This document shows positions 1 through 7,593 of a DNA stretch of 13,437 nt, one piece after another. The notes beneath the pieces were generated by a model. The model ran no database searches, was not told the origin of the DNA, and was given only the letters and a program-made list of their open reading frames with translations. The stretch comes from Acidobacteriota bacterium (GTDB taxonomy: Bacteria > Acidobacteriota > Polarisedimenticolia > Gp22-AA2). The translations under genes and the position numbers were made by a program. The DNA lies in contig JAPUIN010000385.1 of assembly GCA_027297005.1 (NCBI GenBank), positions 1 to 13,437 on the forward strand, in the 5' to 3' direction. The first letter of the stretch is position 1, and the number at the start of each line of letters is the position of its first letter.

Positions 1-300
1 AGCATCGGGGCGGCCTTGGCGCGCGCCGGCATAGCCAAGCCGAAGGGCACCCTCTTCAACCTATTCCGGCACACGTTTGGCAGCCGGTTGGCCGAGGCCG
101 GCGAGTCGATGGCGACCATCGCCAAGATCATGGGGAACACCGAGGCCGTTTGCTTCAAGCACTACCTCAAGTTTTCGCCGGGGCACCTCAAGGGCGCGAT
201 GGCCAAACTAGACGGGAAAAGTACCTATCCCACAGCTGATCCAAGTCGGGAAAGTGGTGAAAATTCTGGACCGGCTATCACAACGGAAGTTACTGTATAA
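1..300 (+). CDS. Tyrosine recombinase (phage-type integrase), C-terminal fragment
   Basis: The reading frame is open from the first base of the window and ends at TAA 298-300, so only the last 99 residues are visible; the N-terminus lies outside. The fragment matches the end of the tyrosine recombinase catalytic domain, which cuts and rejoins DNA through a covalent Tyr-DNA intermediate. The box II arginine (R23 in the LFRHTFGSRL segment, bases 67-69) and the nucleophilic tyrosine (Y55 in KHYLKFSP, bases 163-165) are present. The two catalytic histidine positions are not: HxxR reads NLFR (N20) and the LGH position reads MGN (N46). About 40 polar residues follow the tyrosine and look disordered. 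The gene may be a mobile-element remnant or a diverged recombinase. No att site, tRNA or partner mobile gene is visible downstream. The family call is firm; activity is uncertain. Confidence 0.85.
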   Translation, partial: SIGAALARAGIAKPKGTLFNLFRHTFGSRLAEAGESMATIAKIMGNTEAVCFKHYLKFSPGHLKGAMAKLDGKSTYPTADPSRESGENSGPAITTEVTV

Positions 301-327
301 AATACACTTCACGGTATAGCGAAGCAC

Positions 328-356
328 GCCAATCGGGTTGCTCCCGTGCCAATCGG
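328..356. repeat. Tandem 9-bp direct repeat in gap after the integrase
   Basis: GCCAATCGG occurs at 328-336 and again at 348-356, exactly 20 bp apart, roughly two helical turns on the same face. It lies 34 bp upstream of the promoter-like sequence for the solute-binding lipoprotein gene. It could be an operator, or a leftover recombination core near the integrase gene. No function can be assigned from sequence alone. The rest of the 301-455 gap holds only the promoter described separately. Confidence 0.4.
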
Positions 357-389
357 AGTCCATGCGGGCTGGACCCTCCCGTCTCGACC

Positions 390-418
390 TTGAAGTCCCT
401 TGCGCCCGGCGATAAAGT
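390..418 (+). promoter_or_regulatory. Sigma70-type promoter of the solute-binding lipoprotein gene
   Basis: TTGAAG (390-395) and TAAAGT (413-418) are separated by exactly 17 bp; each matches 4 of 6 consensus bases. Transcription would start near 425, about 30 bases before ATG 456. The TTG at 390, which would lengthen the reading frame, lies inside the -35 box, so it is not a credible start codon. Confidence 0.5.
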
Positions 419-455
419 CAGCCGTTCGGCAGGGTTTCTTTGTAGGGGCACGGGA

Positions 456-1559
456 ATGGCAGGCAGGGGATCGGTGACCACCCCGAGCAGACTGCCGTGG
501 TGTTTTTTTCTGGCGGCGATTCTGTCGTCGGGATGCTCCTCCGAGAGACCCCCTCTCCCGCCGGAGGAGTCGATTGTCCTACCGGGCGAGGGGACGGTCG
601 TGATCTACCTGGAGGTCCCGCGCCGGACCGCGGCACCGATCCTCAGCACCTTCACCCATCAAACCGGAGTCGAGGTCGAGGCGGTCTACCGGGAGAACCT
701 TGGCGAGGCATTCTTCCCTCAGCTGAAACGCGAGGCGGCAGCCGGCCACGTCGACCTCTTCTGGGGCGCATCACCACTCTCCGCGATGGAGCTCGTGGAC
801 TCGGGACTGGCGCAACCGTTCCGCCCCGCCGGGGCGCGTCCAGTCCCCTCTCAATACCGGGATCCGCAATTCCGCTGGATCGGTTTCGTGGTCAACCCGC
901 GGGTCATTATCTACAACACCGATCGAGTCGAGCGAAAGGACGCGCCGCAATCAATCTGGGACATGGCCCGCCCCCCCTGGGGAGGGCGCGGTGCGCATCC
1001 GTCGATCGCGTGGGGGCCAGCCGCCTTCCATGCGGCGGCGGTCACCTCGATCTGGGGAGAGGAGCGGGCGCGCGCCTATTTTGAGGAAGTGCGCACAAAC
1101 GGAACCCTCATTGTCGAGGATGACGCGGCAGTGCGGCGGGCCGTCTCCTCCGGACAGGTGGAGTGGGGGGTGCTCGCGTTGGATGAAGCGATCTGCGCGA
1201 ATCGTGAGGACGAGCCGGTCCACATCTTCTTCCCCGATCGCTTCAATCTCGGCGCCGTGGTCGTCCCGCACATTGCGGTCCTGATGCGCGGCGCTCCGAA
1301 TCCACCTCAGGCCAAGGGCGCCTTCGCCTATCTCTTCTCCACGGAAGTCGCCTGGCAGCTGGGGCAGCACGACTGCGCGCTCGTGACCCTCATTCCAAAC
1401 ATCCCGAGACCGGATTGGGTCCCTTCCCTCGCGGTGTTCAACGTCACGCACCTCGACAACGCCGTCATCTACGAGACGTTCCGGTCCCACGCCGGCTCTT
1501 TCCGGCAATGGGGGGAGCCCGAGAAACCGATCCGGGCGATGCAGACGACCGATCCTTGA
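456..1559 (+). CDS. Extracellular solute-binding lipoprotein, iron/sulfate ABC type (orphan)
   Basis: The 367-residue protein has a lipoprotein-type signal: a hydrophobic stretch at about 13-26 ending in ILSSGC with Cys27. The -3 position is Ser rather than Leu, so the lipobox is slightly atypical. A Pro/Glu-rich linker follows. From about residue 46 it resembles the two-lobed type 2 periplasmic binding proteins of the AfuA/FbpA and sulfate/thiosulfate kind: a first strand VVIYLEVP, a VDLFWGAS segment, and the hinge-like IIYNTD around Y153. ATG 456 is chosen over the in-frame TTG 390 because AGGGG at 444-448 is spaced 7 bases before it and the promoter overlaps TTG 390. The ligand cannot be read; the paired C-terminal tyrosines of classical ferric-binding proteins are not obvious. 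No permease or ATPase gene is adjacent, so it may feed a distant transporter or act as a sensor. Confidence 0.8.
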   Translation: MAGRGSVTTPSRLPWCFFLAAILSSGCSSERPPLPPEESIVLPGEGTVVIYLEVPRRTAAPILSTFTHQTGVEVEAVYRENLGEAFFPQLKREAAAGHVDLFWGASPLSAMELVDSGLAQPFRPAGARPVPSQYRDPQFRWIGFVVNPRVIIYNTDRVERKDAPQSIWDMARPPWGGRGAHPSIAWGPAAFHAAAVTSIWGEERARAYFEEVRTNGTLIVEDDAAVRRAVSSGQVEWGVLALDEAICANREDEPVHIFFPDRFNLGAVVVPHIAVLMRGAPNPPQAKGAFAYLFSTEVAWQLGQHDCALVTLIPNIPRPDWVPSLAVFNVTHLDNAVIYETFRSHAGSFRQWGEPEKPIRAMQTTDP

Positions 1560-1575
1560 CGCCCACGACGGCGCT

Positions 1576-1605
1576 CTGACGCAATTCCACGGAAACCCGC
1601 GTCAG
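1576..1605 (+). terminator. Possible stem-loop terminator after the lipoprotein gene
   Basis: CTGACGC (1576-1582) and GCGTCAG (1599-1605) form a perfect 7-bp inverted repeat 17 bases after the TGA at 1557-1559. The loop can form a short TTC/GAA inner stem. The downstream stretch has only a short T-run (TTT at 1613-1615), so intrinsic termination would be weak; an mRNA-stabilising hairpin is an alternative. Confidence 0.35.
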
Positions 1606-1619
1606 GACTGAATTTGCGG

Positions 1620-1650
1620 TTGCCGAGGCCTCCCACCGATCGTATAGAAT
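1620..1650 (+). promoter_or_regulatory. Candidate promoter of the response regulator-diguanylate cyclase gene
   Basis: TTGCCG (1620-1625) lies 17 bp upstream of TATAGA (1643-1648) and 19 bp upstream of the better -10 match TAGAAT (1645-1650). Transcription would start near 1655, leaving a leader of roughly 40 bases to ATG 1698. The match is moderate, and the spacing depends on which -10 box is used. Confidence 0.35.
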
Positions 1651-1697
1651 ATGACGCATGCCGGGGTTGCTCCCCACCCCTGCATCCCGGGGCGCCA

Positions 1698-2783
1698 ATG
1701 CATGTACCACCTCAGGATCCTCCGTCGACACCGACGGGTGACCCCACGCGAAAATTCCGGATCCTGGTCGTGGATGACGACCAGGACAGCGTCGATCTGC
1801 TCGCCGAATGGCTCGGCATGGAGGGGTACGACGTCCAGACGGCCCTCAACGGCAGCATCGCGCTGCAGCAGATCTCCTCGCGGCCACCCGATCTGATCCT
1901 CCTCGATCTGATGATCCCCCCGCCCGAGGGGATCGAGGTGATCCACACGACCAAGCGGGATCGCTCCCTGGCCGGGATCCCGATCGTCGTCATGACGGTC
2001 AAGCGCGATGTCGCCACCAAGGTCCAGGCGCTCCGTGCCGGCGCGGATGAGTTCATCGTGAAACCGTTTCACTTCGACGAACTGGATGCAGTCCTGCGTG
2101 CCGCGCTCAAGAAACGCTACATGTACAGCTCACTCGAGCGATCCAACCGGCAATTGCGCGAGACCAACGAGCGCCTGCTGAAAATGTCCGTGACCGACGA
2201 TCGCACTAATCTGCTCAACGATCGCTATCTGAACCGGCGGCTCACCGAAGAGTTCAAGCGGGCGCAGCGGTACGTTGCCCCGCTGTCCGTGGTCATTCTC
2301 GATCTCGATCACTTCAAGCAGATCAACGACAAGTACGGCCACGACTGTGGCGACCAGGTCCTGCGCTCGTTCGGTAAGGTCGTACTCGACAGCGCACGCG
2401 AGACCGACATCGTCGGCCGCTTTGGCGGCGAGGAATTCCTGATGATCCTCCCGAATACGGTCGGGATCCGTGCCGCCATCGTCGCCGAGCGTGTCCGCCG
2501 GGCAGCTGAGGAGCAGGTGTACAAGTACAGGGAATTCCTCGTCCGGGTCACCGTCAGTGCAGGCATCGCCTCCTATCCGGCGAACCGCCATGTGCGCACC
2601 GAGGCCAATCTGCTCAAGGCGGCGGACGACGCGATGTACCGGGCCAAAAAGATATCGCGCAACAAGGTCATCATCGATCGCGCGTCGATGCCGAGCGACA
2701 TCATCGAGGGTGATCTCTCCTCCATCTTCAAGGCATCCCTGGAGGGTGCTCCCCCGATCGGCCCCGGGAACTCCGAGGAGTGA
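1698..2783 (+). CDS. Response regulator with GGDEF diguanylate cyclase domain (PleD/WspR-like)
   Basis: The 361-residue protein makes cyclic di-GMP from two GTP under control of a phosphorylated receiver. The receiver domain spans about 21-140, with acidic residues D26-D28, phospho-acceptor D70 in LILLDLM and the conserved Lys122 in VKPF. A helical linker at about 140-170 precedes the GGDEF domain at about 175-340. The active-site motif is GGEEF (243-247), a form compatible with activity, and the inhibitory RxxD site is present as RETD (234-237), five residues before it. ATG 1698 is preferred to an upstream in-frame TTG at 1614, because that TTG precedes the promoter-like sequence and would add unconserved residues before the receiver. 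The ribosome-binding site is weak (GGGGC). No histidine kinase gene is present, so its input is unknown. It has no membrane segment and should be cytoplasmic. Confidence 0.93.
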   Translation: MHVPPQDPPSTPTGDPTRKFRILVVDDDQDSVDLLAEWLGMEGYDVQTALNGSIALQQISSRPPDLILLDLMIPPPEGIEVIHTTKRDRSLAGIPIVVMTVKRDVATKVQALRAGADEFIVKPFHFDELDAVLRAALKKRYMYSSLERSNRQLRETNERLLKMSVTDDRTNLLNDRYLNRRLTEEFKRAQRYVAPLSVVILDLDHFKQINDKYGHDCGDQVLRSFGKVVLDSARETDIVGRFGGEEFLMILPNTVGIRAAIVAERVRRAAEEQVYKYREFLVRVTVSAGIASYPANRHVRTEANLLKAADDAMYRAKKISRNKVIIDRASMPSDIIEGDLSSIFKASLEGAPPIGPGNSEE

Positions 2784-2830
2784 ATCGTCTCCCCGGGGGC
2801 GCGCCGCTCTTCGCCCGTCTCCACCCGCCG

Positions 2831-2885
2831 TGCTAACCTAGCGACCTCGCGCCGATCCGGGCCGCTCCACTGATCGGCGCCGGAG
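2831..2885 (+). promoter_or_regulatory. Extended -10 promoter and ribosome-binding site of the PBP1b-type gene
   Basis: TGCTAACCT (2831-2839) reads as an extended -10 element (TGn plus TAACCT) with no strong -35 box. Transcription would start near 2846. GGAG at 2882-2885 is a well-spaced ribosome-binding site (7 bases) for ATG 2893 and supports that start. The promoter call is tentative; the ribosome-binding site is clearer. Confidence 0.4.
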
Positions 2886-2892
2886 TACAACG

Positions 2893-5250
2893 ATGGCTTC
2901 CGGTCGAACCCGATCGAGGGCGCGCAGACGCAGGCGTCCTTCCTTTCTCGCCGGTTTAATCAAGCTCGGGCTGGGGCTCATCGTTCTTCTCGCCGGCGTC
3001 CTCACCGTCGCCTTCATCGATGCCAACTGGCGCTTCTCCCGCCTCTCGCAAACCTCCTCCACTCGAGTCTTCTCGGCTCCCTTTGTTCTCGAGGAGGGAC
3101 GTTACGTTGAGCGGCGCGATCTGACCGAACGACTCTCCCGCCTCGGATACCGCATCGTGCAGGGGGAGCCGACCCGGCCCGGAGAGTATGCCCGCCGGTT
3201 TCGCTCCTACGATATCTATCTCAACGCGTTCGAATACGCGGACGGGCCCTCCCAGGCGGCGCTCGTAAGGGTTCGCATGGGGTTCAGCCACGTGTCGCAG
3301 ATCATCGATCTCGATCGCAATGTGACCCTCGACACAGTACGGCTCGAGCCGGAGGCCCTCGGCATCCTGTCGGGAGACACTTATACCGAGCGCGCCCTCG
3401 TGTCGCTCGACGAGTTGCCGGAGCATCTCACCCAGGCCGTCATCGCCGTCGAGGACCGCCGCTTCTACCGTCATCCCGGGATCGATCCGAAAGCGATCGT
3501 TCGCGCTTTTCTAGTCAATTTGCGCAGCGGCGGAGTTGTGCAGGGGGGCAGCACCATTACCCAGCAACTGGCCAAAAACCTCTACCCGAACTCCGGGGAT
3601 CGCACCATCGTCCGCAAAATCTGGGAATCGCTGGCGGCCTTCGGGCTTGAAGCGTTCCGGAGCAAGGACGCAATCCTCGAGACCTACCTGAACAATATCT
3701 ACCTGGCTCAACGCGGGCCGGTTTCGATCCTCGGCGTCGGCGCCGCCGCGCGTCACTACTTTGGGAAGGACGTCCGTTCCCTGTCTCTTACCGAGACGGC
3801 ACTGCTCGCCGGCCTCATTCAATCACCCGGCCGTTACCATCCCTACCGTCACGCCGATGACGCCCGAGGACGTCGTAGCGTCGTCCTCCGGCTGATGCAC
3901 GACGAGGGTTTCATTTCGAACGAACAACTCGAGCGCGCCTCTAAGGTCGCGCTGGGACTTCGCCCCCAGTCCTCCCCCGCTCCACGGCAGGCGCCGTACT
4001 TCCTCGACGCCGTCGGCGAGGCGCTGGGCAAGCTGGGACTGCACGATCCCGGCGGCCAGACCGGGCTGCGTGTCTTCACGACCCTCGACCCGCTCCTGCA
4101 GGCCCGGGCCGAGAAAATATTGTCACGAAGCCTGTCGAGTTTCGAGAAGGGATATCCGCGGTTACGCCCGATGCCCGGTGGAGCGCTGCAGGGAGCGCTC
4201 GTCGCGCTTCGCCCCCGTGACGGCTCCGTGCTGGTCATGGTGGGCGGGCGGGATTACGGACGGACGCAATTCAACCGGGTGACCCAGGCACATCGTCAAC
4301 CGGGCTCGTTGTTCAAACCGTTCGTCTATCTGGCGGGCTTCCGCAAGGCCCAGGACGCCCACGACGACAGCTTCACCCCGGCGACCATTCTCGACGATTC
4401 GCCGCTTGAGATGTTGGTGGGCGGGAAGATCTGGGCGCCGCAAAACTTCGACCTCGAGTACCGCGGTCCCGTGCCGGCACGACGGGCTCTGGCTCTCTCA
4501 CTGAACGTGCCCACGATCCGCGCGGCGCAATCGATCGGACTCGATGAGGTGGTTCGGACGGCGCGACGATGCGGGATCAAGAGCCCGCTCCGCGCCCTCC
4601 CCTCGATCGCCCTGGGAACGATGGAGGTCACGCCGATCGAGGCCGCCGCCGCCTTTACCCCAATCGCCAACCTGGGCGTCCGCACGGCGCCTCGACTGAT
4701 CACCCACGTCGTCGATGAAAGGGGCCGATCCCGACATGTCCCCCGCCCGCTGCGGGAGGCGGTGATCACGCCGCAGGCCGCCTACCTCACGCTCGATCTG
4801 ATGCGCGACGTGGTGCTGTACGGGACCGGGGCCTCGATCTGGTCATACGGGCTCAAGGGAGAATTCGCCGGGAAGACCGGCACGACCGATGACGGGCGCG
4901 ACGCCTGGTTCGTCGGGTTCCATCCCGATTTCCTGGCGCTGGCATGGGTCGGGTTCGACAATAACCGGCCTCTCAAGGTCGGCGGCTCGGCGCTGGCCCT
5001 TCCGATCTGGGCTGAACTCACGCGTGACGCCGGCCTTGATTCCAAGCGCCGCTGGGAGCGCCCCGGGGGGCTGGTCGATCAGGTGATCGATCCCGAGACC
5101 GGCCTCCTGGCCAGCTGGCGCTGTCGTGATCAGAGCTGGGAAATGTTCATTGAAGGGAGCGAGCCGCGCGAACAATGCCACCACGCAGATCGCCGTGATC
5201 CGTCGTGGGCGAACCGGATGATGAGGTGGTTGCGACGGGCCCGCGAATGA
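2893..5250 (+). CDS. mrcB: Bifunctional penicillin-binding protein 1B (class A, GT51 glycosyltransferase plus transpeptidase)
   Basis: The 785-residue enzyme polymerises lipid II into glycan strands and cross-links them in the periplasm. A short Arg-rich cytoplasmic tail and one membrane segment (about 19-42) anchor it. Residues about 58-140 (starting RVFSAPFVL) resemble the UB2H domain of E. coli PBP1b, which favours the PBP1b rather than PBP1a branch. The GT51 domain follows, with catalytic E187 in EDRRFYRHPG and the GGSTITQQLAKNLY motif from 218. The transpeptidase has all three penicillin-binding motifs: SLFK (S472-K475), SLN (536-538) and KTGTT (661-665). The C-terminal tail carries two cysteines (WRCRD and REQC). 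Length matches the family. In E. coli UB2H binds the outer-membrane activator LpoB; no such partner is visible here. The gene appears monocistronic. Confidence 0.95.
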   Translation: MASGRTRSRARRRRRPSFLAGLIKLGLGLIVLLAGVLTVAFIDANWRFSRLSQTSSTRVFSAPFVLEEGRYVERRDLTERLSRLGYRIVQGEPTRPGEYARRFRSYDIYLNAFEYADGPSQAALVRVRMGFSHVSQIIDLDRNVTLDTVRLEPEALGILSGDTYTERALVSLDELPEHLTQAVIAVEDRRFYRHPGIDPKAIVRAFLVNLRSGGVVQGGSTITQQLAKNLYPNSGDRTIVRKIWESLAAFGLEAFRSKDAILETYLNNIYLAQRGPVSILGVGAAARHYFGKDVRSLSLTETALLAGLIQSPGRYHPYRHADDARGRRSVVLRLMHDEGFISNEQLERASKVALGLRPQSSPAPRQAPYFLDAVGEALGKLGLHDPGGQTGLRVFTTLDPLLQARAEKILSRSLSSFEKGYPRLRPMPGGALQGALVALRPRDGSVLVMVGGRDYGRTQFNRVTQAHRQPGSLFKPFVYLAGFRKAQDAHDDSFTPATILDDSPLEMLVGGKIWAPQNFDLEYRGPVPARRALALSLNVPTIRAAQSIGLDEVVRTARRCGIKSPLRALPSIALGTMEVTPIEAAAAFTPIANLGVRTAPRLITHVVDERGRSRHVPRPLREAVITPQAAYLTLDLMRDVVLYGTGASIWSYGLKGEFAGKTGTTDDGRDAWFVGFHPDFLALAWVGFDNNRPLKVGGSALALPIWAELTRDAGLDSKRRWERPGGLVDQVIDPETGLLASWRCRDQSWEMFIEGSEPREQCHHADRRDPSWANRMMRWLRRARE

Positions 5251-5254
5251 ACCC

Positions 5255-5302
5255 GACGGATGATCACTCCCGCCGACACCACCCGTTGGCGGACACGCCG
5301 TC
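5255..5302. terminator. Weak stem-loop between convergent genes
   Basis: In the 60-bp gap between the convergent PBP and propeller genes, GACGG (5255-5259) can pair with CCGTC (5298-5302), and CCGCC (5270-5274) with GGCGG (5288-5292), giving a nested hairpin usable from both strands. There is no clear T-tract, and the unpaired segments between stems make it imperfect. It is the only terminator-like structure in the gap. Confidence 0.25.
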
Positions 5303-5310
5303 CCTTCCTG

Positions 5311-7593
5311 TTAGGGGACCTCGAAGACCGCCCGCGATGCGCCGATGTTGCCCGATGCATCCGTCGCGCGGACCACGAGGGTGTGCTCTCCAGATGCCGC
5401 GCTCGGCAGCATGAGTTCGTACATCTCCTCGGACGCATCGTGCATACCATCAACGGGACTGGCTGTCACCCACTCGCCGGCATCGATCGAGTAGGCAACT
5501 TCCCGGATCAGGCTGAAGGTATCTCGGGCGGTGAAGACGATCCGGATCTCTGAGGACCGCACCGAAACCTTCAAGTCCTCGACGCGGGGAGGCGTATTGT
5601 CGACGTCGAATTGGCTCGACAGCGTCTCCGCCGTCAGCGCCTCCCCCGCCGGATTGGAGGCTGCGTCGCTCGCCACCACCCGGAACTGGTAGGTGCCATC
5701 CGGCATCGCCATGCTGTCCAGCGTCACGAATGCTTCCTCGATGTGGGTACGGACCGGCTTCCAAGTCTTCTCATCGACGGCCCGGAAGTAGACATCGTAG
5801 CGCAGCGCGTCGTGGTTCGGGTCGATCGCCTGCCAGGTGACCGATCGCGCTCCCGGGTCGAAACCGCGCCTCCCCTGAACACGCGTGGTGCGTCGGGCGT
5901 TGCCTTCGGCCTGATTCTTCTTCGCAGCGGCGGGCCCCCCCTCCTTCTGGCCGCGTGGTCCCGAAGCGGGCACCTTCTGAAAGGTGATCCCGGGAGCCTG
6001 CACCTCCACCTTGCTGATCTCGGGGGGAAGATTGCGCTGCAGGTAGGTGACTGACACCTCACGGAGAACAGGGGTCCGCTCCGAATCTGAGGTGTTCAGC
6101 GTGGCCCGCCATTGCATGAACCGCGCGGAGGGCCGATCGAGGACCGACCCGCGCGGATCGGGGAGCGGCTCACTCCAGCCCGACCAGGTCTGATCAGGCT
6201 CCTCGGTATTGCCGGTGCGGGCGCTGATCGCGATGGAAGTACCCTTCGGGAGATCACCCTTCCATGACAACCGGCCCCAGGTCGCGAACGACCGGGCATC
6301 GCGGACCTCCGATCGGAACGTGCCCGAGGACGCATACCCCTGGCGCAGAAGGGCAACGGCTCCCAGATTACTTCCTCCGACGAGGACATCTCCGGGGGCT
6401 GCCGCACGCCGATTCCCCCGGCCGGCCCCGGTCGACCCGTCCTCGACGGTCAGCAGGGTCGTAATCTGGCTCGAGGCCAATCGCGCGATCTCGCGAATGC
6501 TGCCGTCCTTGGGGTCATAAGCATAGATACGTCCCTGCACGCTCGATCCCATCAGAAGTCGACCGTCGGGTGTGGTCTCCAGACAGAAGATCGCTTCCTG
6601 GTTCCCCGACCAGATCTCTCGCGCGTAACCGTCTTCCGAGATGGCGAGGACCTTCCCCTCCATCGAGAGCGGCACCCGTTGTTCCCTGGGCATCTGCGCC
6701 GAACCGGCCTCTGATTGTTTCTCCGATTCGCCCGACGATATCGCCTCGCCGGACGGCCGCGCCTTCGGTTTCGGGGCCGGCAATGGGGCCTTCCGCTCTC
6801 GCGAGCGGCCCTTCCGGCCGATGACCGCAGCGTAAATCGTTCCGTCCACCCCCAGGGCGAGGGACGTCACCTCGTCGAGAGGCGCGTCGTAAAGGACGAA
6901 CGGCTCTCCATCCTGCGAGATCCGGTAGACGAGACCGTGGCCGTCCGAACCAGCAATGAGGTTCCCGTCACCATCGAGGCGGATCGTCCGGATGTGCGTT
7001 TCGGCACTGTCGAACAGAACATGTCCCTTACCCTTTGGATCGAACTTGAAGATCTTCCCGTCCAGCCCGGTGCCCGCGTAGAGGTTGCCGTCGCCGTCGA
7101 TGACGAGGGACCAGATATATTCCTCTTTGGTCTCCGATGCCCACGCCTCCGAGCCGTCGGGTTGAATCCTGTAGATCCGGCCTCCGGGCACCGATCCGGC
7201 GTAGACCACCCGATCCGGGCCCACCGCGAGAGCGCTCACTTCCGGTTCGTCGATGCGATAGAACTCCCCCACCTCCCCCTCCGCGGTGATCCGGTAGATC
7301 ATCCCGTCGTTCCCGCCGGCGGCATAGATCATTCCCGTCGCATCGCGGGCGAGGGCCCATACATACGGCTGCGGGGTTTCATAGAGCACTTCCATCGGCG
7401 GGGAGAGACGCAGGGCGCCATCGGCGGAGAGCGAGACACTTTCCGGCTCCCCTTTTTGGAAGTCGGCCTGCTCGCGCTGACGCCAGGTCTGGGAGGTGAC
7501 GGCCGGGATATCGGCAATCGCGAGCAACGCGACGAGCACGGCACACGCCAATGACTGAATCGTGAACGTACGCTTGGTCTGGAAGTATCTCAT
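5311..7593 (-). CDS. Exported seven-bladed beta-propeller protein with Fn3/Ig-like C-terminal domains
   Basis: The 760-residue protein begins with a signal peptide (hydrophobic core about 13-27). Residues about 73-418 hold seven repeats of the pattern V-x-(S/A)-L...DG-x-(I/L)-YAG...G-(R/K/L)-(I/V)-Y-(R/K), starting near 78, 117, 159, 200, 241, 334 and 376, consistent with a seven-bladed propeller. The fifth blade is broken by a charged Pro/Lys/Ser-rich insert (about 259-308). Residues about 425-520 (with WSGWSEPLPDP and FMQWRATL) form a discoidin- or Fn3-like beta domain, then a low-complexity linker (541-580), an Fn3-like domain (about 583-665) and a last Ig-like domain from DNTPPRVEDL (665-760). 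No catalytic motif is visible, so binding or scaffolding is likely. ATG 7593 shares ATGA with the stop of the S55-like gene, so translation is probably coupled. AAGG four bases before it is the ribosome-binding site. Confidence 0.85.
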   Translation of the reverse strand: MRYFQTKRTFTIQSLACAVLVALLAIADIPAVTSQTWRQREQADFQKGEPESVSLSADGALRLSPPMEVLYETPQPYVWALARDATGMIYAAGGNDGMIYRITAEGEVGEFYRIDEPEVSALAVGPDRVVYAGSVPGGRIYRIQPDGSEAWASETKEEYIWSLVIDGDGNLYAGTGLDGKIFKFDPKGKGHVLFDSAETHIRTIRLDGDGNLIAGSDGHGLVYRISQDGEPFVLYDAPLDEVTSLALGVDGTIYAAVIGRKGRSRERKAPLPAPKPKARPSGEAISSGESEKQSEAGSAQMPREQRVPLSMEGKVLAISEDGYAREIWSGNQEAIFCLETTPDGRLLMGSSVQGRIYAYDPKDGSIREIARLASSQITTLLTVEDGSTGAGRGNRRAAAPGDVLVGGSNLGAVALLRQGYASSGTFRSEVRDARSFATWGRLSWKGDLPKGTSIAISARTGNTEEPDQTWSGWSEPLPDPRGSVLDRPSARFMQWRATLNTSDSERTPVLREVSVTYLQRNLPPEISKVEVQAPGITFQKVPASGPRGQKEGGPAAAKKNQAEGNARRTTRVQGRRGFDPGARSVTWQAIDPNHDALRYDVYFRAVDEKTWKPVRTHIEEAFVTLDSMAMPDGTYQFRVVASDAASNPAGEALTAETLSSQFDVDNTPPRVEDLKVSVRSSEIRIVFTARDTFSLIREVAYSIDAGEWVTASPVDGMHDASEEMYELMLPSAASGEHTLVVRATDASGNIGASRAVFEVP

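Noticed and set aside
301..455. Possible tRNA attachment site or riboswitch after the integrase
   Set aside because: No tRNA cloverleaf or T-loop sequence was found, and the region does not match the cyclic di-GMP riboswitch pattern I know.
951..1508. 185-codon minus-strand frame opposite the lipoprotein gene
   Set aside because: The plus-strand frame has a promoter, ribosome-binding site, lipoprotein signal and family similarity; the antisense frame has none.
2791..2816. GC-rich hairpin after the diguanylate cyclase gene
   Set aside because: Only a 5-bp stem (GGGCG/CGCCC) with a 10-base loop and no T-tract; this is expected by chance in GC-rich sequence.
6715..7554. 279-codon open frame on the plus strand
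   Set aside because: It is antisense to the propeller blades of the minus-strand gene. Its apparent repeats mirror the blade repeats.
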